The notes under the pieces are model-generated. The model was not told the DNA's origin and searched no databases. It saw only the letters and a program-made list of their open reading frames with translations. Shown one piece after another: positions 10,459 through 19,926 of a DNA stretch of 64,000 nucleotides; within the stretch, counting starts at the first letter, position 1, and each line of letters starts with the position of its first letter. This stretch comes from Corynebacterium amycolatum (GTDB taxonomy: Bacteria; Actinomycetota; Actinomycetes; Mycobacteriales; Mycobacteriaceae), in the NCBI RefSeq assembly GCF_016889425.1, contig NZ_CP069513.1, positions 1,364,001 to 1,428,000 of the forward strand, given 5' to 3'. The position numbers and the translations under genes are program-made.

Positions 10459-10554
10459 ATGCATCGGTCGAGGCACTCGAAGGTCCTACTTGCCCTAATC
10501 GTTTTGCTTCTTCTTATCCTCATCGCTGGTGCAGTCACCGATTTCCAGTTTTAG
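10459..10554 (+). CDS. Putative 31-residue membrane peptide
   Basis: An ATG with AGGGAG ten bases upstream opens a 31-codon frame: a basic N-terminus (MHRSRHSK), a Leu/Ile-rich helix of about 17 residues, and a short tail ending DFQF. The stop is TAG. The ribosome-binding site makes it more credible than most short frames. Function unknown; phospholipid-associated or regulatory micropeptides look like this, but that is only an analogy. Confidence 0.4.
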   Translation: MHRSRHSKVLLALIVLLLLILIAGAVTDFQF

Positions 10555-10632
10555 CCTCGGTTTTAGTGCCGGGCACATAACCTGAAAGATCGGTGAACAG
10601 CAAAAATGAGGGATTAGTCGCTCACGAACCAA

Positions 10633-12852
10633 TTAACGCTTGAATCCGGGGAAGCGAGGCAGGTCCTCGACAAGCACGGCCTTGCCCTCGGCATCAGTTA
10701 GCGGAATACACCAGTTCGGGTACTGGTCGTGGGACGTGCCCGGCTGGTTCTGAGTGCGGCGGTCGCCAACCATGTCCACCAGCGCCTCGCACTTCAGCGC
10801 GGATGGCGTCTGGTCGAGGAAGCGGTGCAAACCCGTGACCAGCGCGTCAATTGGTGGCAGATTATCGCGGGTGAGGGACTGAACATCCATGTCTGCCGCA
10901 GCCGTGTCACCGAAACATCCGGCTTCCTTGGCCGCGCCCAAAACCTTTCGAATCCACTCGAAGTCCCGGCGGTCTTCCTCCGCGACGTCGGAAAGCAATA
11001 GCCCCAGGCGTTCCCGCAGTTTGATGTGTTCGCCTGCGAGATAGCCTGCTGTCGGCGGCAAATCGTGCGTGGTGACGGAGGACAAGCACAGGCTGCGGTA
11101 AGCGCTCGGTGGTTTCGGCTGGTCGCCTTCGGATTCAAACCACACGATTGAGGTGCCCATGATGCCCCGCGAAGCTAGGTAGTCCTGCACCCACGGCTCG
11201 AAAGTGCCCAGGTCTTCGCCTACCACGACGGCCCCAGCAAGCTCGGCCTCAAGTGCGAGAATGCCGACCATGGCCTCGTGGTCGAAGTACAGGTAGGTGC
11301 CATTGACGGGGGACTCCATCCGCGGCATGACCCAGAGGCGGAACATACCCAGCACGTGGTCAACACGAATGCCACCTGCGTGGCGAAGGATTGTGCGCAG
11401 CATGTCGCGCCACGGGCGATAGCCGGCCTCGGCTAGCTTGTGCGGGTTCCACGGCGGCTGCGACCAGTCTTGGCCGCGCTGGTTAAATCCGTCTGGCGGT
11501 GCGCCAACAGAGATAGCAGGAGCGAGCCAAGCCGCAAGGTTCTTGGCATCCGCACCGCCGGGGTGCACGCCGACGGCAAGGTCGGCCATGATGCCGATGC
11601 GCATACCCGCATCCAGGGCTGCCTCTTGTGCCTGACCGAGCTGCTGATCGAGAATCCACTGCACCCAGAGGTGGAACTGGAGGATTTCCTCCCGCAGAGA
11701 TTCGACACTGGCGTGGTTGCCCAACGGTGGAACCAACTCGATATCGTTCTCGGCTACGGCACCAGAATCGGAAGTGGCAGCGCGGGCAGCATCGCGGGCA
11801 GCAGCGCGATCCGCGAGCTCGCGCTCGGTGCACCACGACGCGTAGTCGTATATGCCACGGCCCTCGGCCTCCAGCCAACGGTCAAATTCCGCCTGGCGTG
11901 CGCTGGACAGGGGAATCTTGTGAATTGCCCGCAATACCTTGAGCTTTGCAGCGTAGATGGGGTTGCGGTCAATCTCATCAGGGCTGTGATTGAGCTGGTG
12001 GAAAGAGTTCGCTAGCGCACGGGCTTCATCGGCCTCGTCCTTGTCCAGGTACCCGAACTCGTCGATAAGCTCTGGCCGTGCGTACAGCGGATTGACATAG
12101 CGGCGCGTGGTGGGCAGGTACGGTGAGTCTTCTACCGGAGGCAGCGGTTCTGCGGCGTGCAACGGATTGATGAGGACGAAATCAGAGCCCGCGTGCTGAG
12201 CGCTGACCTGTGCCAAGTCGCCGAGGGTAGCGAAATCGCCGATACCCCAGCTGCGGCTGGAGCGTACCGAGTACAGCTGTGCCATGACGCCATGCGCAGG
12301 ATTCTGCACGTACTTGTCGGCAGTAGCGAGACGGTTGGGGGTTACGGCCACATCGCACTCAGCGACGTTGTCGTCGTTGACTGCACGCAAGCGGTGCCAA
12401 CCAAGTGGCAGATCCTCTGGAATTGCGAAGGCGGCTTCTCCCATCAACACATCGCCGACCTGGCGTGGTGGAACCAAGTGGTGCACCTGTGCGCAGGGCC
12501 ATTCTGCGCCATCCTCCAGTTTCACAGTCACGCTGACATTGCTGCCGTGTGGTACGTGAACCAGAACTCGGTGGAAGATGCCCTGGCGGGTAACTACCAC
12601 GGGTGGGAGAAGGCGAGACCACTGCGTGTCCGCCCACTCACGACGGGCGTCGTTGATTTCGGCATCACTCGGATTTGGGCCCAAATCGATGTCGAGAGCA
12701 GCGAGAGTTTTTAGCACTGTCTCACGAGAGACGTGCACAAGTTGGCCCTCGGTGGAGTAGTAGGAAACCCCAACTCCGACATCTTTAGCGAGGTCGGCGA
12801 GCGGAGAGGAAAGGGGAGGATTGGAAGCTGCCTGTGTCACTCTTTCCATCAT
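10633..12852 (-). CDS. malQ: 4-alpha-glucanotransferase MalQ (amylomaltase)
   Basis: MalQ (GH77) transfers alpha-1,4-glucan segments between maltodextrins and releases glucose. The 739-residue length and the long N-terminal extension before the catalytic barrel match the actinobacterial form. Recognisable pieces are 'YSVRSSRSWGIGDF', 'YLPTTRRYVNPLY', the acceptor loop 'GAPPDGFNQRGQDW', the nucleophile region 'GGIRVDHVLGMFRLW' and the general acid region 'VVGEDLGTFEPWV'. It lies apart from other sugar genes but fits maltose import by the mus-like system further on. Start could be either of two consecutive Met codons. Confidence 0.93.
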   Translation of the reverse strand: MMERVTQAASNPPLSSPLADLAKDVGVGVSYYSTEGQLVHVSRETVLKTLAALDIDLGPNPSDAEINDARREWADTQWSRLLPPVVVTRQGIFHRVLVHVPHGSNVSVTVKLEDGAEWPCAQVHHLVPPRQVGDVLMGEAAFAIPEDLPLGWHRLRAVNDDNVAECDVAVTPNRLATADKYVQNPAHGVMAQLYSVRSSRSWGIGDFATLGDLAQVSAQHAGSDFVLINPLHAAEPLPPVEDSPYLPTTRRYVNPLYARPELIDEFGYLDKDEADEARALANSFHQLNHSPDEIDRNPIYAAKLKVLRAIHKIPLSSARQAEFDRWLEAEGRGIYDYASWCTERELADRAAARDAARAATSDSGAVAENDIELVPPLGNHASVESLREEILQFHLWVQWILDQQLGQAQEAALDAGMRIGIMADLAVGVHPGGADAKNLAAWLAPAISVGAPPDGFNQRGQDWSQPPWNPHKLAEAGYRPWRDMLRTILRHAGGIRVDHVLGMFRLWVMPRMESPVNGTYLYFDHEAMVGILALEAELAGAVVVGEDLGTFEPWVQDYLASRGIMGTSIVWFESEGDQPKPPSAYRSLCLSSVTTHDLPPTAGYLAGEHIKLRERLGLLLSDVAEEDRRDFEWIRKVLGAAKEAGCFGDTAAADMDVQSLTRDNLPPIDALVTGLHRFLDQTPSALKCEALVDMVGDRRTQNQPGTSHDQYPNWCIPLTDAEGKAVLVEDLPRFPGFKR

Positions 12853-13006
12853 GCCAGTTTAGAAAAACTTTGCCAGTAGTAAGACAAATCACTTCGTTAT
12901 CGAAATATTTAGTGAAATCACAACGGCGCAGGGTTTGATGTTCTAAGTTGATTCCTAACGAAACCAACGACGGACAGAACTACCGAAAGTAGGGGTTTGT
13001 AACTCG

Positions 13007-14839
13007 ATGCGTGAATATACTACCGAGGCGAAATACGTCATCGGCGAGGACGAAACGATTATTACCTCGCTGCAGGAGCTGGTGCAGAAGCGCCCGAAGC
13101 TGGTGCTTTTCACCCGCCCCAAGAACTTTGAGTGGGTAAATGTCACCGCTCAGGAGTTTTATGACGAGGCAAAGGGGGTCGCTAAGGGGCTAATCGCCAA
13201 TGGTGTTCAGCCGGGCGACCGCGTAGCGCTGCTCAGTGAGACTCGCTACGAGTGGAACCTGATCAATACCGCTATCTGGATGGCGGGCGCCGCTGTTGTC
13301 CCGATTTACGGCTCTTCTTCGTCTGGCCAGATTCGTTGGATTATTGAAAACTCCGGTGCTGTTTTCGCATTTACTGAGTCGCGTGAGCATACCGACCGCA
13401 TGAAGCCGCTGCTGGTCGAAAAAGGCGCCGAGAACCCGGAGGGCGAGTCTCAGCTGCGTCGTGTGCTGGAGATTAACGCTTCCGCTACTGACACCATTAG
13501 CTACGAAGGCCGTGACATTGACGGCGACGAGGTCGAGCGTCGCATCAAGGACACCAAGGCCGACGACCTGGCAACCGTGATTTACACCTCCGGTACCACT
13601 GGCCGTCCGAAGGGCTGCGTGCTCCTGCACAGCAACTGGCTGGCGGAGGCCCGCGCCATCCTCACCAACGAGATTGGCCTGATTGCCCGTCCGGGTAACC
13701 GCATTCTGACCTTCCTGCCGTTGGCGCACGTGTTGGCTCACGCAGTGTCCCTGGCTTCGATTATCGCTGGTGCTACCCAGTCTCACTGGGCTGATACCAA
13801 GACCGTCACCCTGGAGTTCCAGCGTTCTCGTCCGCACCTGATTCTCGGTGTGCCGCGCGTGTTCGAGAAGGTTCGTGACTCCGCCTACGCCTCCGCTAAG
13901 GAGAAGGGCGCATTCGGTCTGGCCATGTTCGAGCGTGCTGAGGCCACCGCCATCGAGTACTCCAAGGCGCTGGATACTCCGGCAGGTCCGTCGCGTGTCT
14001 TGAAGCTGCGTCGCCAGCTCTACGATCGCCTGCTGTTCTCGAAGATTCGCGCAGCTATGGGTGACGCCGTTCAGTACACCATCTCCGGTGGTTCGGCTCT
14101 GTCCTCTGACCTCGGGCACTTCTTCCGCGGTCTCGGTGTACCTGTCTACGAAGGCTACGGTCTGACCGAGTCCACGGCTGCCATCACCGTGAACAACCCG
14201 GGCGAGCAAATCATTGGCACCGTTGGTCGTCCAGTTGGTGGCTGTTCCGCCGCTATCGCTGATGATGGCGAAGTTCTGCTGCGCGGTCCGGTTGTGTTTG
14301 ACCGCTACTGGAAGAACGAAGAGGCAACCAAGGATGCCTTCATCGACGGCGAATGGTTTAAGACTGGCGACCTCGGTGAGCTGACCGAAGAAGGTCACCT
14401 GAAGATCACCGGCCGCAAGAAGGACCTCATTGTCACCGCCGGTGGTAAGAATGTCGCGCCGGGCCCGATGGAAGACCGCATGCGTGCGCACCCGCTGGTG
14501 TCCCAGGCAGTCGTCATCGGCGATGGTCGTCCGTTCGTCTCCGTGTTGGTCACCCTCGATGAGGAGGCACTGGAGAAGTGGAAGATTGAGCACTCCGTCC
14601 CCGAGCACACCTCGATCCGTGAACTCGCTGCCTCCAGCGCAGTTTTGCGCGCCGAGATTCAGGATGCCGTCAACTCCGCTAATGAGCTGGTTTCTCACGC
14701 AGAGGCTATTAAGAAGTTCCACATCCTGGACAAGGACTTCACCGAGGAAAGCGGCGAGCTGACCCCGACGATGAAGGTCAAGCGCAACATTGTCATGGAC
14801 AACTACTCGCGCGACATTGAGGCTCTCTACCAGCGTTAA
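13007..14839 (+). CDS. Long-chain acyl-CoA synthetase (FadD15-type)
   Basis: An AMP-forming fatty acid-CoA ligase, 610 residues. The ATP/AMP loop YTSGTTGRPKG is at about 193-203, the A5 motif YEGYGLTE follows, then TGDLG and the A8/A10 pieces GRKKDLIVTAGGKNVAPGP. This architecture matches the long FadD15/FACL group that activates free fatty acids for lipid synthesis or beta-oxidation. No signal or membrane segment is seen. The 3' end is closed by a strong rho-independent terminator. Confidence 0.93.
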   Translation: MREYTTEAKYVIGEDETIITSLQELVQKRPKLVLFTRPKNFEWVNVTAQEFYDEAKGVAKGLIANGVQPGDRVALLSETRYEWNLINTAIWMAGAAVVPIYGSSSSGQIRWIIENSGAVFAFTESREHTDRMKPLLVEKGAENPEGESQLRRVLEINASATDTISYEGRDIDGDEVERRIKDTKADDLATVIYTSGTTGRPKGCVLLHSNWLAEARAILTNEIGLIARPGNRILTFLPLAHVLAHAVSLASIIAGATQSHWADTKTVTLEFQRSRPHLILGVPRVFEKVRDSAYASAKEKGAFGLAMFERAEATAIEYSKALDTPAGPSRVLKLRRQLYDRLLFSKIRAAMGDAVQYTISGGSALSSDLGHFFRGLGVPVYEGYGLTESTAAITVNNPGEQIIGTVGRPVGGCSAAIADDGEVLLRGPVVFDRYWKNEEATKDAFIDGEWFKTGDLGELTEEGHLKITGRKKDLIVTAGGKNVAPGPMEDRMRAHPLVSQAVVIGDGRPFVSVLVTLDEEALEKWKIEHSVPEHTSIRELAASSAVLRAEIQDAVNSANELVSHAEAIKKFHILDKDFTEESGELTPTMKVKRNIVMDNYSRDIEALYQR

Positions 14840-14889
14840 TTCACTGTCAAGCCGCTGTCGATAGAAAACGGCAGCGTGTTGTTACCGCG

Positions 14890-14934
14890 CTAGCGCCCCT
14901 CACCCCATTAAGGTGAGGGGCGCTAGAAATTTTT
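14890..14934 (+). terminator. Rho-independent terminator after the acyl-CoA synthetase
   Basis: A perfect 15-bp stem (14890-14904 pairing with 14912-14926, CTAGCGCCCCTCACC type) with a 7-nt loop, followed by a run of five T. It lies 50 bases after the fadD stop. Confidence 0.93.
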
Positions 14935-14958
14935 AAGGAGTTTTCAGTTTTCGAACGC

Positions 14959-15007
14959 CGAAGTTCGCCGATATTTTCCGGCATTCGCCGAAATTCGTCG
15001 AAGTTCG
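14959..15007. promoter_or_regulatory. Cluster of three CGAA(G/A)TTCG palindromes
   Basis: The nine-base palindrome CGAANTTCG occurs at 14959-14967, 14989-14997 and 14999-15007, in a locally AT-richer stretch just before the first gene of the hemW-hrcA-dnaJ run. Spacing and symmetry fit a multi-site operator. The binding protein is unknown. Confidence 0.4.
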
Positions 15008-15063
15008 AAAGACGAAACGAAAATGATGTCACCGAGGCCGAAGATGTCGTGGGAGGGCGGGCA

Positions 15064-15750
15064 ATGATTAACCACTTCGATGCTCGGCTACGCCTGCGCG
15101 AAGTGACCCAAGAGCTCTACGACATTGGTGACGAAGTTGCCGAACACATCGAGCACCTCGCTCAGGCGGTTGCTGATGTAGATCGTGAGCTGGTGGACGA
15201 ATGTGTCCTTGAGCTCGCTGACATCGTTGACGAGGCCGTTGAGGACTGCCGCCCTCTGATTGGTGAACTTGATGGGCTACGCCAAGCGTTTACCTCCGGC
15301 ATTCGCTCGGGGCGCATCGGTACTCTTTCCTCTGCTTCGACACCGCGACGACACCCGCATCCGGCACCGAAGTCACCGGATGTGCAGTCGCTGTCACTCA
15401 TCCCGGCGCCATTGAAGCATCCGGTTGCAGTCCCTACGGTCACGCAGGCAATGATTGCTCGCTCCGATGCCGTGGCCTCCTACCTGGAGGAACTCGCCGA
15501 CTGGGTTTCCGCCGAAAACATCCGAGGCGTGGAAAAGCTCGGTAGTGTGGTGCTTCCGCAGCTTTACGCGCAGTCTGGTCGCCGTGCGCTGTCTGCTGCC
15601 GCTGCCTGGTGCGTTGCTGTTCCCGAGACTCATCCGGCAGTTGCAAATGCGCTGCGCGGCCGCAGGCCTCCGGAGTTCCTGATGGAACGCGCCCGCATTG
15701 ATGAAATTGTTCGCCGCGTCAAGCAACGTCGAGCCAAGGAGCATGCGTGA
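15064..15750 (+). CDS. Conserved corynebacterial protein of unknown function
   Basis: A 228-residue, mostly helical protein with no signal or membrane segment. The N-terminal 80 residues are acidic and helix-rich (repeated E/D with L/V/A); a Ser/Pro-rich linker follows around 90-120; the C-terminal half is helical with a basic end (RRVKQRRAKEHA). ATG 15064 is preceded by GGGAGGG six bases upstream, favouring it over the GTG 15 bases earlier. Its last codons overlap the start of hemW by four bases, so the two are translationally coupled. I do not recognise the family. Confidence 0.7.
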   Translation: MINHFDARLRLREVTQELYDIGDEVAEHIEHLAQAVADVDRELVDECVLELADIVDEAVEDCRPLIGELDGLRQAFTSGIRSGRIGTLSSASTPRRHPHPAPKSPDVQSLSLIPAPLKHPVAVPTVTQAMIARSDAVASYLEELADWVSAENIRGVEKLGSVVLPQLYAQSGRRALSAAAAWCVAVPETHPAVANALRGRRPPEFLMERARIDEIVRRVKQRRAKEHA

Positions 15751-16910
15751 GCGAAGCCTCCGCACACACCGATTCCTTCGGTGTCTACTTACACGTCCCA
15801 TTCTGCGCCACCCGTTGTGGCTACTGTGATTTCAACACGTACACGCCAGGTCAGCTGGGCAGTGGCGAGACGCAGGGAGACTACCTCGATGCCATCGTGG
15901 CTGAGCTCGAGATGGCCGTCGTAAAGCACCCTGAACTCGCGCGTGGCGCCGACACCGTATTCGTCGGCGGTGGTACGCCGTCGATGTTGGGAGCGAGCGG
16001 TCTTCGTCGTCTGCTCGACGGTGTGCGCAACAGTTTTGGGCTTGCCGACGACGCCGAGGTCACCACTGAGTCGAATCCCGAGTCGACCTCTCCGGAGTTC
16101 TTCGAAGGCCTGGCCGAGGCAGGGTTTACCCGTGTGAGCTTGGGCATGCAGTCGGCTGTGCCGCATGTGCTGGCCACTTTGGATCGTACGCACACGCCGG
16201 GGCGTCCTGCGGCAGCGGTGGCGGAGGCCCGCGCGGCCGGTTTTGAACACATCAACCTCGACGTTATCTATGGCACGCCAGGGGAGTCGATGGCTGACCT
16301 CGATACGACGTTGGAGGCAGTCCTGGCCACGGAGGTTGATCATGTTTCGGCGTACTCGCTGATTGTCGAGCCAGGTACCGCGATGGCGCGTAAGGTTCGT
16401 CGCGGTGAGCTGCCGATGCCTGACGACGATGATCTCGCCGACCGCTACGAGCGCATCGATGCTGCACTGAGTCAAGTCGGTTTCTCCTGGTATGAGGTGT
16501 CCAACTGGGCGAAGCCGGGTGGCCAGTGTCGCCACAACATGCTCTACTGGCGCGATGGAAATTGGTGGGGTGCGGGGCCTGGTGCACATTCGCACCTGGA
16601 TGGCACGAGGTTTTACAACGTCAAGCATCCGGCTCGCTACGCGGCGACCATTTCCGGCGGCGAGTTGCCAATCAAGGATTCAGAAGGGCTAACGGCCGAG
16701 GATCGACACACCGAGAAGATTATGCTGGGCCTCCGCCTGGCGGAGGGCATTGATGCCAATCTGCTCGGTGAGGATGAATTGGACAAGGCACGTCGGCAAG
16801 CGGAAGCGGGCATGGTGGAGTTTGTTTCCGTCGATGGTGGTCAGCGGATTCAGCTCACCAATCGCGGCCGTTTGCTGGCCGACGCAATAATCGTTGACAT
16901 CCTTAGTTAA
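15747..16910 (+). CDS. hemW: HemW-like radical SAM haem chaperone
   Basis: A radical SAM protein of the HemN/HemW family, 387 residues. The iron-sulfur cluster motif is Cys20-x3-Cys24-x2-Cys27 in HVPFCATRCGYCDF, and GGGTPS and the HemN C-terminal domain follow. HemW proteins bind haem and are thought to deliver it to respiratory enzymes rather than oxidise coproporphyrinogen. Corynebacteria make haem by the coproporphyrin route, which supports the chaperone reading. It starts GTG inside the end of the preceding gene and precedes hrcA by nine bases. Confidence 0.92.
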   Translation: MSEASAHTDSFGVYLHVPFCATRCGYCDFNTYTPGQLGSGETQGDYLDAIVAELEMAVVKHPELARGADTVFVGGGTPSMLGASGLRRLLDGVRNSFGLADDAEVTTESNPESTSPEFFEGLAEAGFTRVSLGMQSAVPHVLATLDRTHTPGRPAAAVAEARAAGFEHINLDVIYGTPGESMADLDTTLEAVLATEVDHVSAYSLIVEPGTAMARKVRRGELPMPDDDDLADRYERIDAALSQVGFSWYEVSNWAKPGGQCRHNMLYWRDGNWWGAGPGAHSHLDGTRFYNVKHPARYAATISGGELPIKDSEGLTAEDRHTEKIMLGLRLAEGIDANLLGEDELDKARRQAEAGMVEFVSVDGGQRIQLTNRGRLLADAIIVDILS

Positions 16911-16919
16911 ACTATCCGC

Positions 16920-17957
16920 ATGTCATCTCAGACGGATAAGCGCAGGCAGGAAGTTCTTCGGGCAATTGTCTCGGATTACGTAGCTTCCCAGGAGCCGGTC
17001 GGCTCGAAGGCTCTGGTGGAGCGCCACAATCTGGGTGTGTCCTCGGCGACCATTAGAAATGACATGGCTGTGCTGGAGGCCGAGGGCTATATCCAGCAGG
17101 AACATGCATCGTCCGGGCGTATCCCGACTGAGAAGGGCTACCGCCTATTTGTGGACAACCTTTCGCAGATTAAGCCGCTGTCCCGGGCTGAGCGCCGAGC
17201 TATCCTCGAGTTCCTCGAAGGCGGCGTCGATTTGGAGGACGTTCTGCGCCGCAGTGTGCAGCTGCTGGCTCAGCTAACCCGTCAGGTTGCGGTGGTGCAG
17301 GTGCCGACGCTGGAGGTCTCCCGCGTCCGACACTGCGAGGTCGTCCAGCTCGCCGACGCGCGATTGTTGCTGGTAGTCATCACCGACACCGGGCGCGTGG
17401 AGCAGCGCAATGTTGAGCTGCCAGCACCGGTGGATCCCGATCTCGTGCCGCTGTTGCGTGAGCATTTCAACCGTGCGATGTCGGGGCACACACTTGCCGA
17501 CGCGTCGATCGCGATTTCCGATCTTGCAGCTAACGCCCCGCGCGATTTGCGGGATGTAATCATCCGCTGCTCGACGGTGCTGGTGGAGTCGTTGATTGAG
17601 AAGCCGAATGACAGACTCATCCTGGCCGGAGCGTCGAATTTGACCCGTGGTAATATGGCCGGTCGCTTACCTTCTACGTTGCCCATGGTTCTTGAGGCTC
17701 TCGAAGAACAGGTGGTCGTGCTGAAACTGCTGTCGGCCGCGCAGGATTTGCACCATGTTCGCGTTTCTATCGGTGAGGAAAACGAGGACGAGGAGCTGCG
17801 CGCTACTTCAGTTGTTTCAACTGGCTATGGCACCGGCACTGAGATTTTGGGTGGCATGGGAGTAGTTGGCCCCACATTTATGGATTATCCGGGAACAATT
17901 TCCTCGGTTGCTGCTGTTGCACAGTACGTTGGCCGGGTATTGAAAGGAAGTAGCTAA
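16920..17957 (+). CDS. hrcA: Heat-inducible transcription repressor HrcA
   Basis: HrcA represses class I heat-shock operons through CIRCE sites. The 345-residue protein has the N-terminal winged helix (EPVGSKAL...[11 protein letters not shown], about 20-60) followed by the HrcA GAF-like domain. dnaJ starts two bases after its stop. No CIRCE inverted repeat (TTAGCACTC-N9-GAGTGCTAA) was found upstream here, so its targets are presumably elsewhere in the genome. Confidence 0.95.
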   Translation: MSSQTDKRRQEVLRAIVSDYVASQEPVGSKALVERHNLGVSSATIRNDMAVLEAEGYIQQEHASSGRIPTEKGYRLFVDNLSQIKPLSRAERRAILEFLEGGVDLEDVLRRSVQLLAQLTRQVAVVQVPTLEVSRVRHCEVVQLADARLLLVVITDTGRVEQRNVELPAPVDPDLVPLLREHFNRAMSGHTLADASIAISDLAANAPRDLRDVIIRCSTVLVESLIEKPNDRLILAGASNLTRGNMAGRLPSTLPMVLEALEEQVVVLKLLSAAQDLHHVRVSIGEENEDEELRATSVVSTGYGTGTEILGGMGVVGPTFMDYPGTISSVAAVAQYVGRVLKGSS

Positions 17958-17959
17958 AG

Positions 17960-19090
17960 TTGGCACGCGACTATTACGGCATCCTCGGAGTGGAGAAGGA
18001 CGCTACGGACGCTGAGATTAAGAAGGCGTACCGAAAGCTGGCGCTCAAGTACCACCCAGACCGTAATCCGGGTGATGAAGAAGCTGCGGAGAAGTTCCGT
18101 GAGGCCTCTGAAGCGAACGAGGTCCTGCTGGATCCTGAAAAGCGCCGGATTGTGGATATGGGAGGAGATCCTCTCAATCCGCAGGGCGGTATGCCAGGCG
18201 GTGGCTTCGGCGGTTTCGGCGGCGGCGGAGTCGGCGATATCTTCGAGGCATTCTTCGGCGGTGCCGGCGGTACCCGCCAGCGCCGCTCGCGTGTGCAGCC
18301 AGGTGCAGATGCGCTGCTGCGTATTTCTCTGGGCCTCGATGAGGCATTCACCGGTGTCCGCAAGCCCATCACGGTGGACACCGCGGTGCTGTGTGACCAG
18401 TGCGAGGGAACCGGCTCGAAGTCCAAGTCCAAGCCGAAGATGTGTACCAGCTGTGATGGCACTGGCGAGATTCAACAGGTCCAGCGTTCCTTCCTGGGCA
18501 ATGTGATGACCTCGCGGCCGTGCCCGACTTGTCAGGGCACCGGCGAGATCATCCCCGATCCGTGTAACAACTGCGGTGGCGACGGTCGCGTGCGTGCTCG
18601 CCGTGATCTGACGGTAAACGTTCCAGCAGGTATCTCTGATGGCATGCGTATTCGCATGGCAGGTCAGGGCGAGGTCGGCCCGGGCGGTGGCCCAGCGGGT
18701 GACCTCTACGTGGAAGTTGCCATGGACCCGCACCCTGTATTCGAGCGTGACGGCGATGATTTGCACTTTAACGTGCAGGTGCCCATGGCTGATGCCGCAC
18801 TTGGTACCGAGTTTGAGGTCGACGACCTGCTCGGTGAGCCAATGACCATCAAGGTTGATTCGGGAACCCAGCCGGCAGAGCAGATTCGCCTGTCGGGCAA
18901 GGGAATGCCACATCTGCGCGGCGAGGGCAATGGCGACGTGGTCGCACACGTCGATGTCACAGTGCCGACGAAGCTGGACCGCAAGTCCCGCGAGCTGCTG
19001 GAGAAGCTACGCGAGCACCGCGATGATGATGCCAAGGTGGCAGACTCGAATGAGCGCCACGGTTTCTTCTCCCGTTTCCGCCGCCGTTAA
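17960..19090 (+). CDS. dnaJ: Chaperone DnaJ (DnaJ2 type)
   Basis: Hsp40 co-chaperone of DnaK, 376 residues. The J domain has HPD at 32-34. A Gly/Phe-rich stretch (about 75-100) follows, then four CxxCxGxG zinc repeats ([32 protein letters not shown]) and the C-terminal substrate domains. The J domain ends '[11 protein letters not shown]', typical of the hrcA-linked actinobacterial DnaJ2. The start is TTG, two bases after hrcA, suggesting coupled translation. Confidence 0.95.
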   Translation: MARDYYGILGVEKDATDAEIKKAYRKLALKYHPDRNPGDEEAAEKFREASEANEVLLDPEKRRIVDMGGDPLNPQGGMPGGGFGGFGGGGVGDIFEAFFGGAGGTRQRRSRVQPGADALLRISLGLDEAFTGVRKPITVDTAVLCDQCEGTGSKSKSKPKMCTSCDGTGEIQQVQRSFLGNVMTSRPCPTCQGTGEIIPDPCNNCGGDGRVRARRDLTVNVPAGISDGMRIRMAGQGEVGPGGGPAGDLYVEVAMDPHPVFERDGDDLHFNVQVPMADAALGTEFEVDDLLGEPMTIKVDSGTQPAEQIRLSGKGMPHLRGEGNGDVVAHVDVTVPTKLDRKSRELLEKLREHRDDDAKVADSNERHGFFSRFRRR

Positions 19091-19134
19091 AAGACGCCAT
19101 CCCCAAAGCCCCCTCCAGTGAGTGTGAAACACGC

Positions 19135-19914
19135 ATGAGTTTGCCCGTATTTCTCGGTGAGTTCACCGAGCTGCCGCGCCCGGAAGAAATCATTCGAATC
19201 CTCGGGTCGGAGGCCAAACACATCAGCGTTCGCAGGCTGAAAGAGGGCTCGGAGATTCTTCTTGCCAATGGTGCGGACAAGGTGGTGCGGGCACAGCTCA
19301 TGCACGTAGATCCGCGTGAGGTCCACGTTCGTGTGGTCGCCGCCGAGGAACGTCCACGTCCGCGCCCGCACGTCACCGTGGTGCAGGCGCTGCCGAAGTC
19401 GGATCGTGCTGAGCTTGCGGTCGATTTGATGACCGAGGCCGGGGTCGATGAGATTATCCCCTGGGCGGCCGTGAATTGTGTGGCCCGATGGCAGGGTACC
19501 GCGAAGGTCACTAAGTCCCGTGCTAAGTGGCAGTCGGCTGCGCGCGAGGCAGCCAAGCAGGCTCGTCGTGCATGGATTCCGCCGGTCGCTGACCTACATA
19601 GCTCCGCCGATATTGAGCAACTCATCCGGGAAACCACGTCAGCAGGTGGTGCAGCAGCCGTTTTGCACGAGGAGGAAACAGCTCCGTTCGTGGACTTCGC
19701 CGCACGGGCAGCAAACGCTGACAAGGTTCTTTTTATCGTCGGCCCAGAAGGGGGAGTCAGCCCCGGGGAACTCGAGGCCTTCTGCGGCGCAGGTGCGAGC
19801 TCGGTTGTACTCGGCCCGACAGTTCTCCGCAGTGCCCTTGCTGGAGCTGCTGCTCTTTGTGCACTGGGGCCGTTGACAAAGCGCTGGGGCGGCGCACCCA
19901 CGCGTGGTCAGTAG
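19135..19914 (+). CDS. rsmE: 16S rRNA m3U1498 methyltransferase RsmE
   Basis: A SPOUT-fold methyltransferase (259 residues) that methylates N3 of U1498 in 16S rRNA using SAM. The N-terminal PUA-like part includes HISVRRLKEG. The trefoil-knot signature is 'VGPEGGVSPGE' and 'LGPTVLRSALAGAAAL' near the C-terminus. It sits between dnaJ and phoH, its usual actinobacterial position. No convincing ribosome-binding site is visible before ATG 19135. Confidence 0.93.
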   Translation: MSLPVFLGEFTELPRPEEIIRILGSEAKHISVRRLKEGSEILLANGADKVVRAQLMHVDPREVHVRVVAAEERPRPRPHVTVVQALPKSDRAELAVDLMTEAGVDEIIPWAAVNCVARWQGTAKVTKSRAKWQSAAREAAKQARRAWIPPVADLHSSADIEQLIRETTSAGGAAAVLHEEETAPFVDFAARAANADKVLFIVGPEGGVSPGELEAFCGAGASSVVLGPTVLRSALAGAAALCALGPLTKRWGGAPTRGQ

Positions 19915-19926
19915 GATAGACGCATA

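Noticed and set aside
13190..14722. 510-codon minus-strand frame opposite the acyl-CoA synthetase
   Set aside because: Shadow of a clear enzyme gene on the other strand; its residues show no domain features.
14951..14970. LexA (SOS) box CGAAC-N4-GTTCG
   Set aside because: The half-sites are separated by six bases, not four, and the surrounding palindromes suggest a different operator.
16860..17960. CIRCE operator near hrcA
   Set aside because: No TTAGCACTC-N9-GAGTGCTAA repeat is present in or before the hrcA-dnaJ genes.
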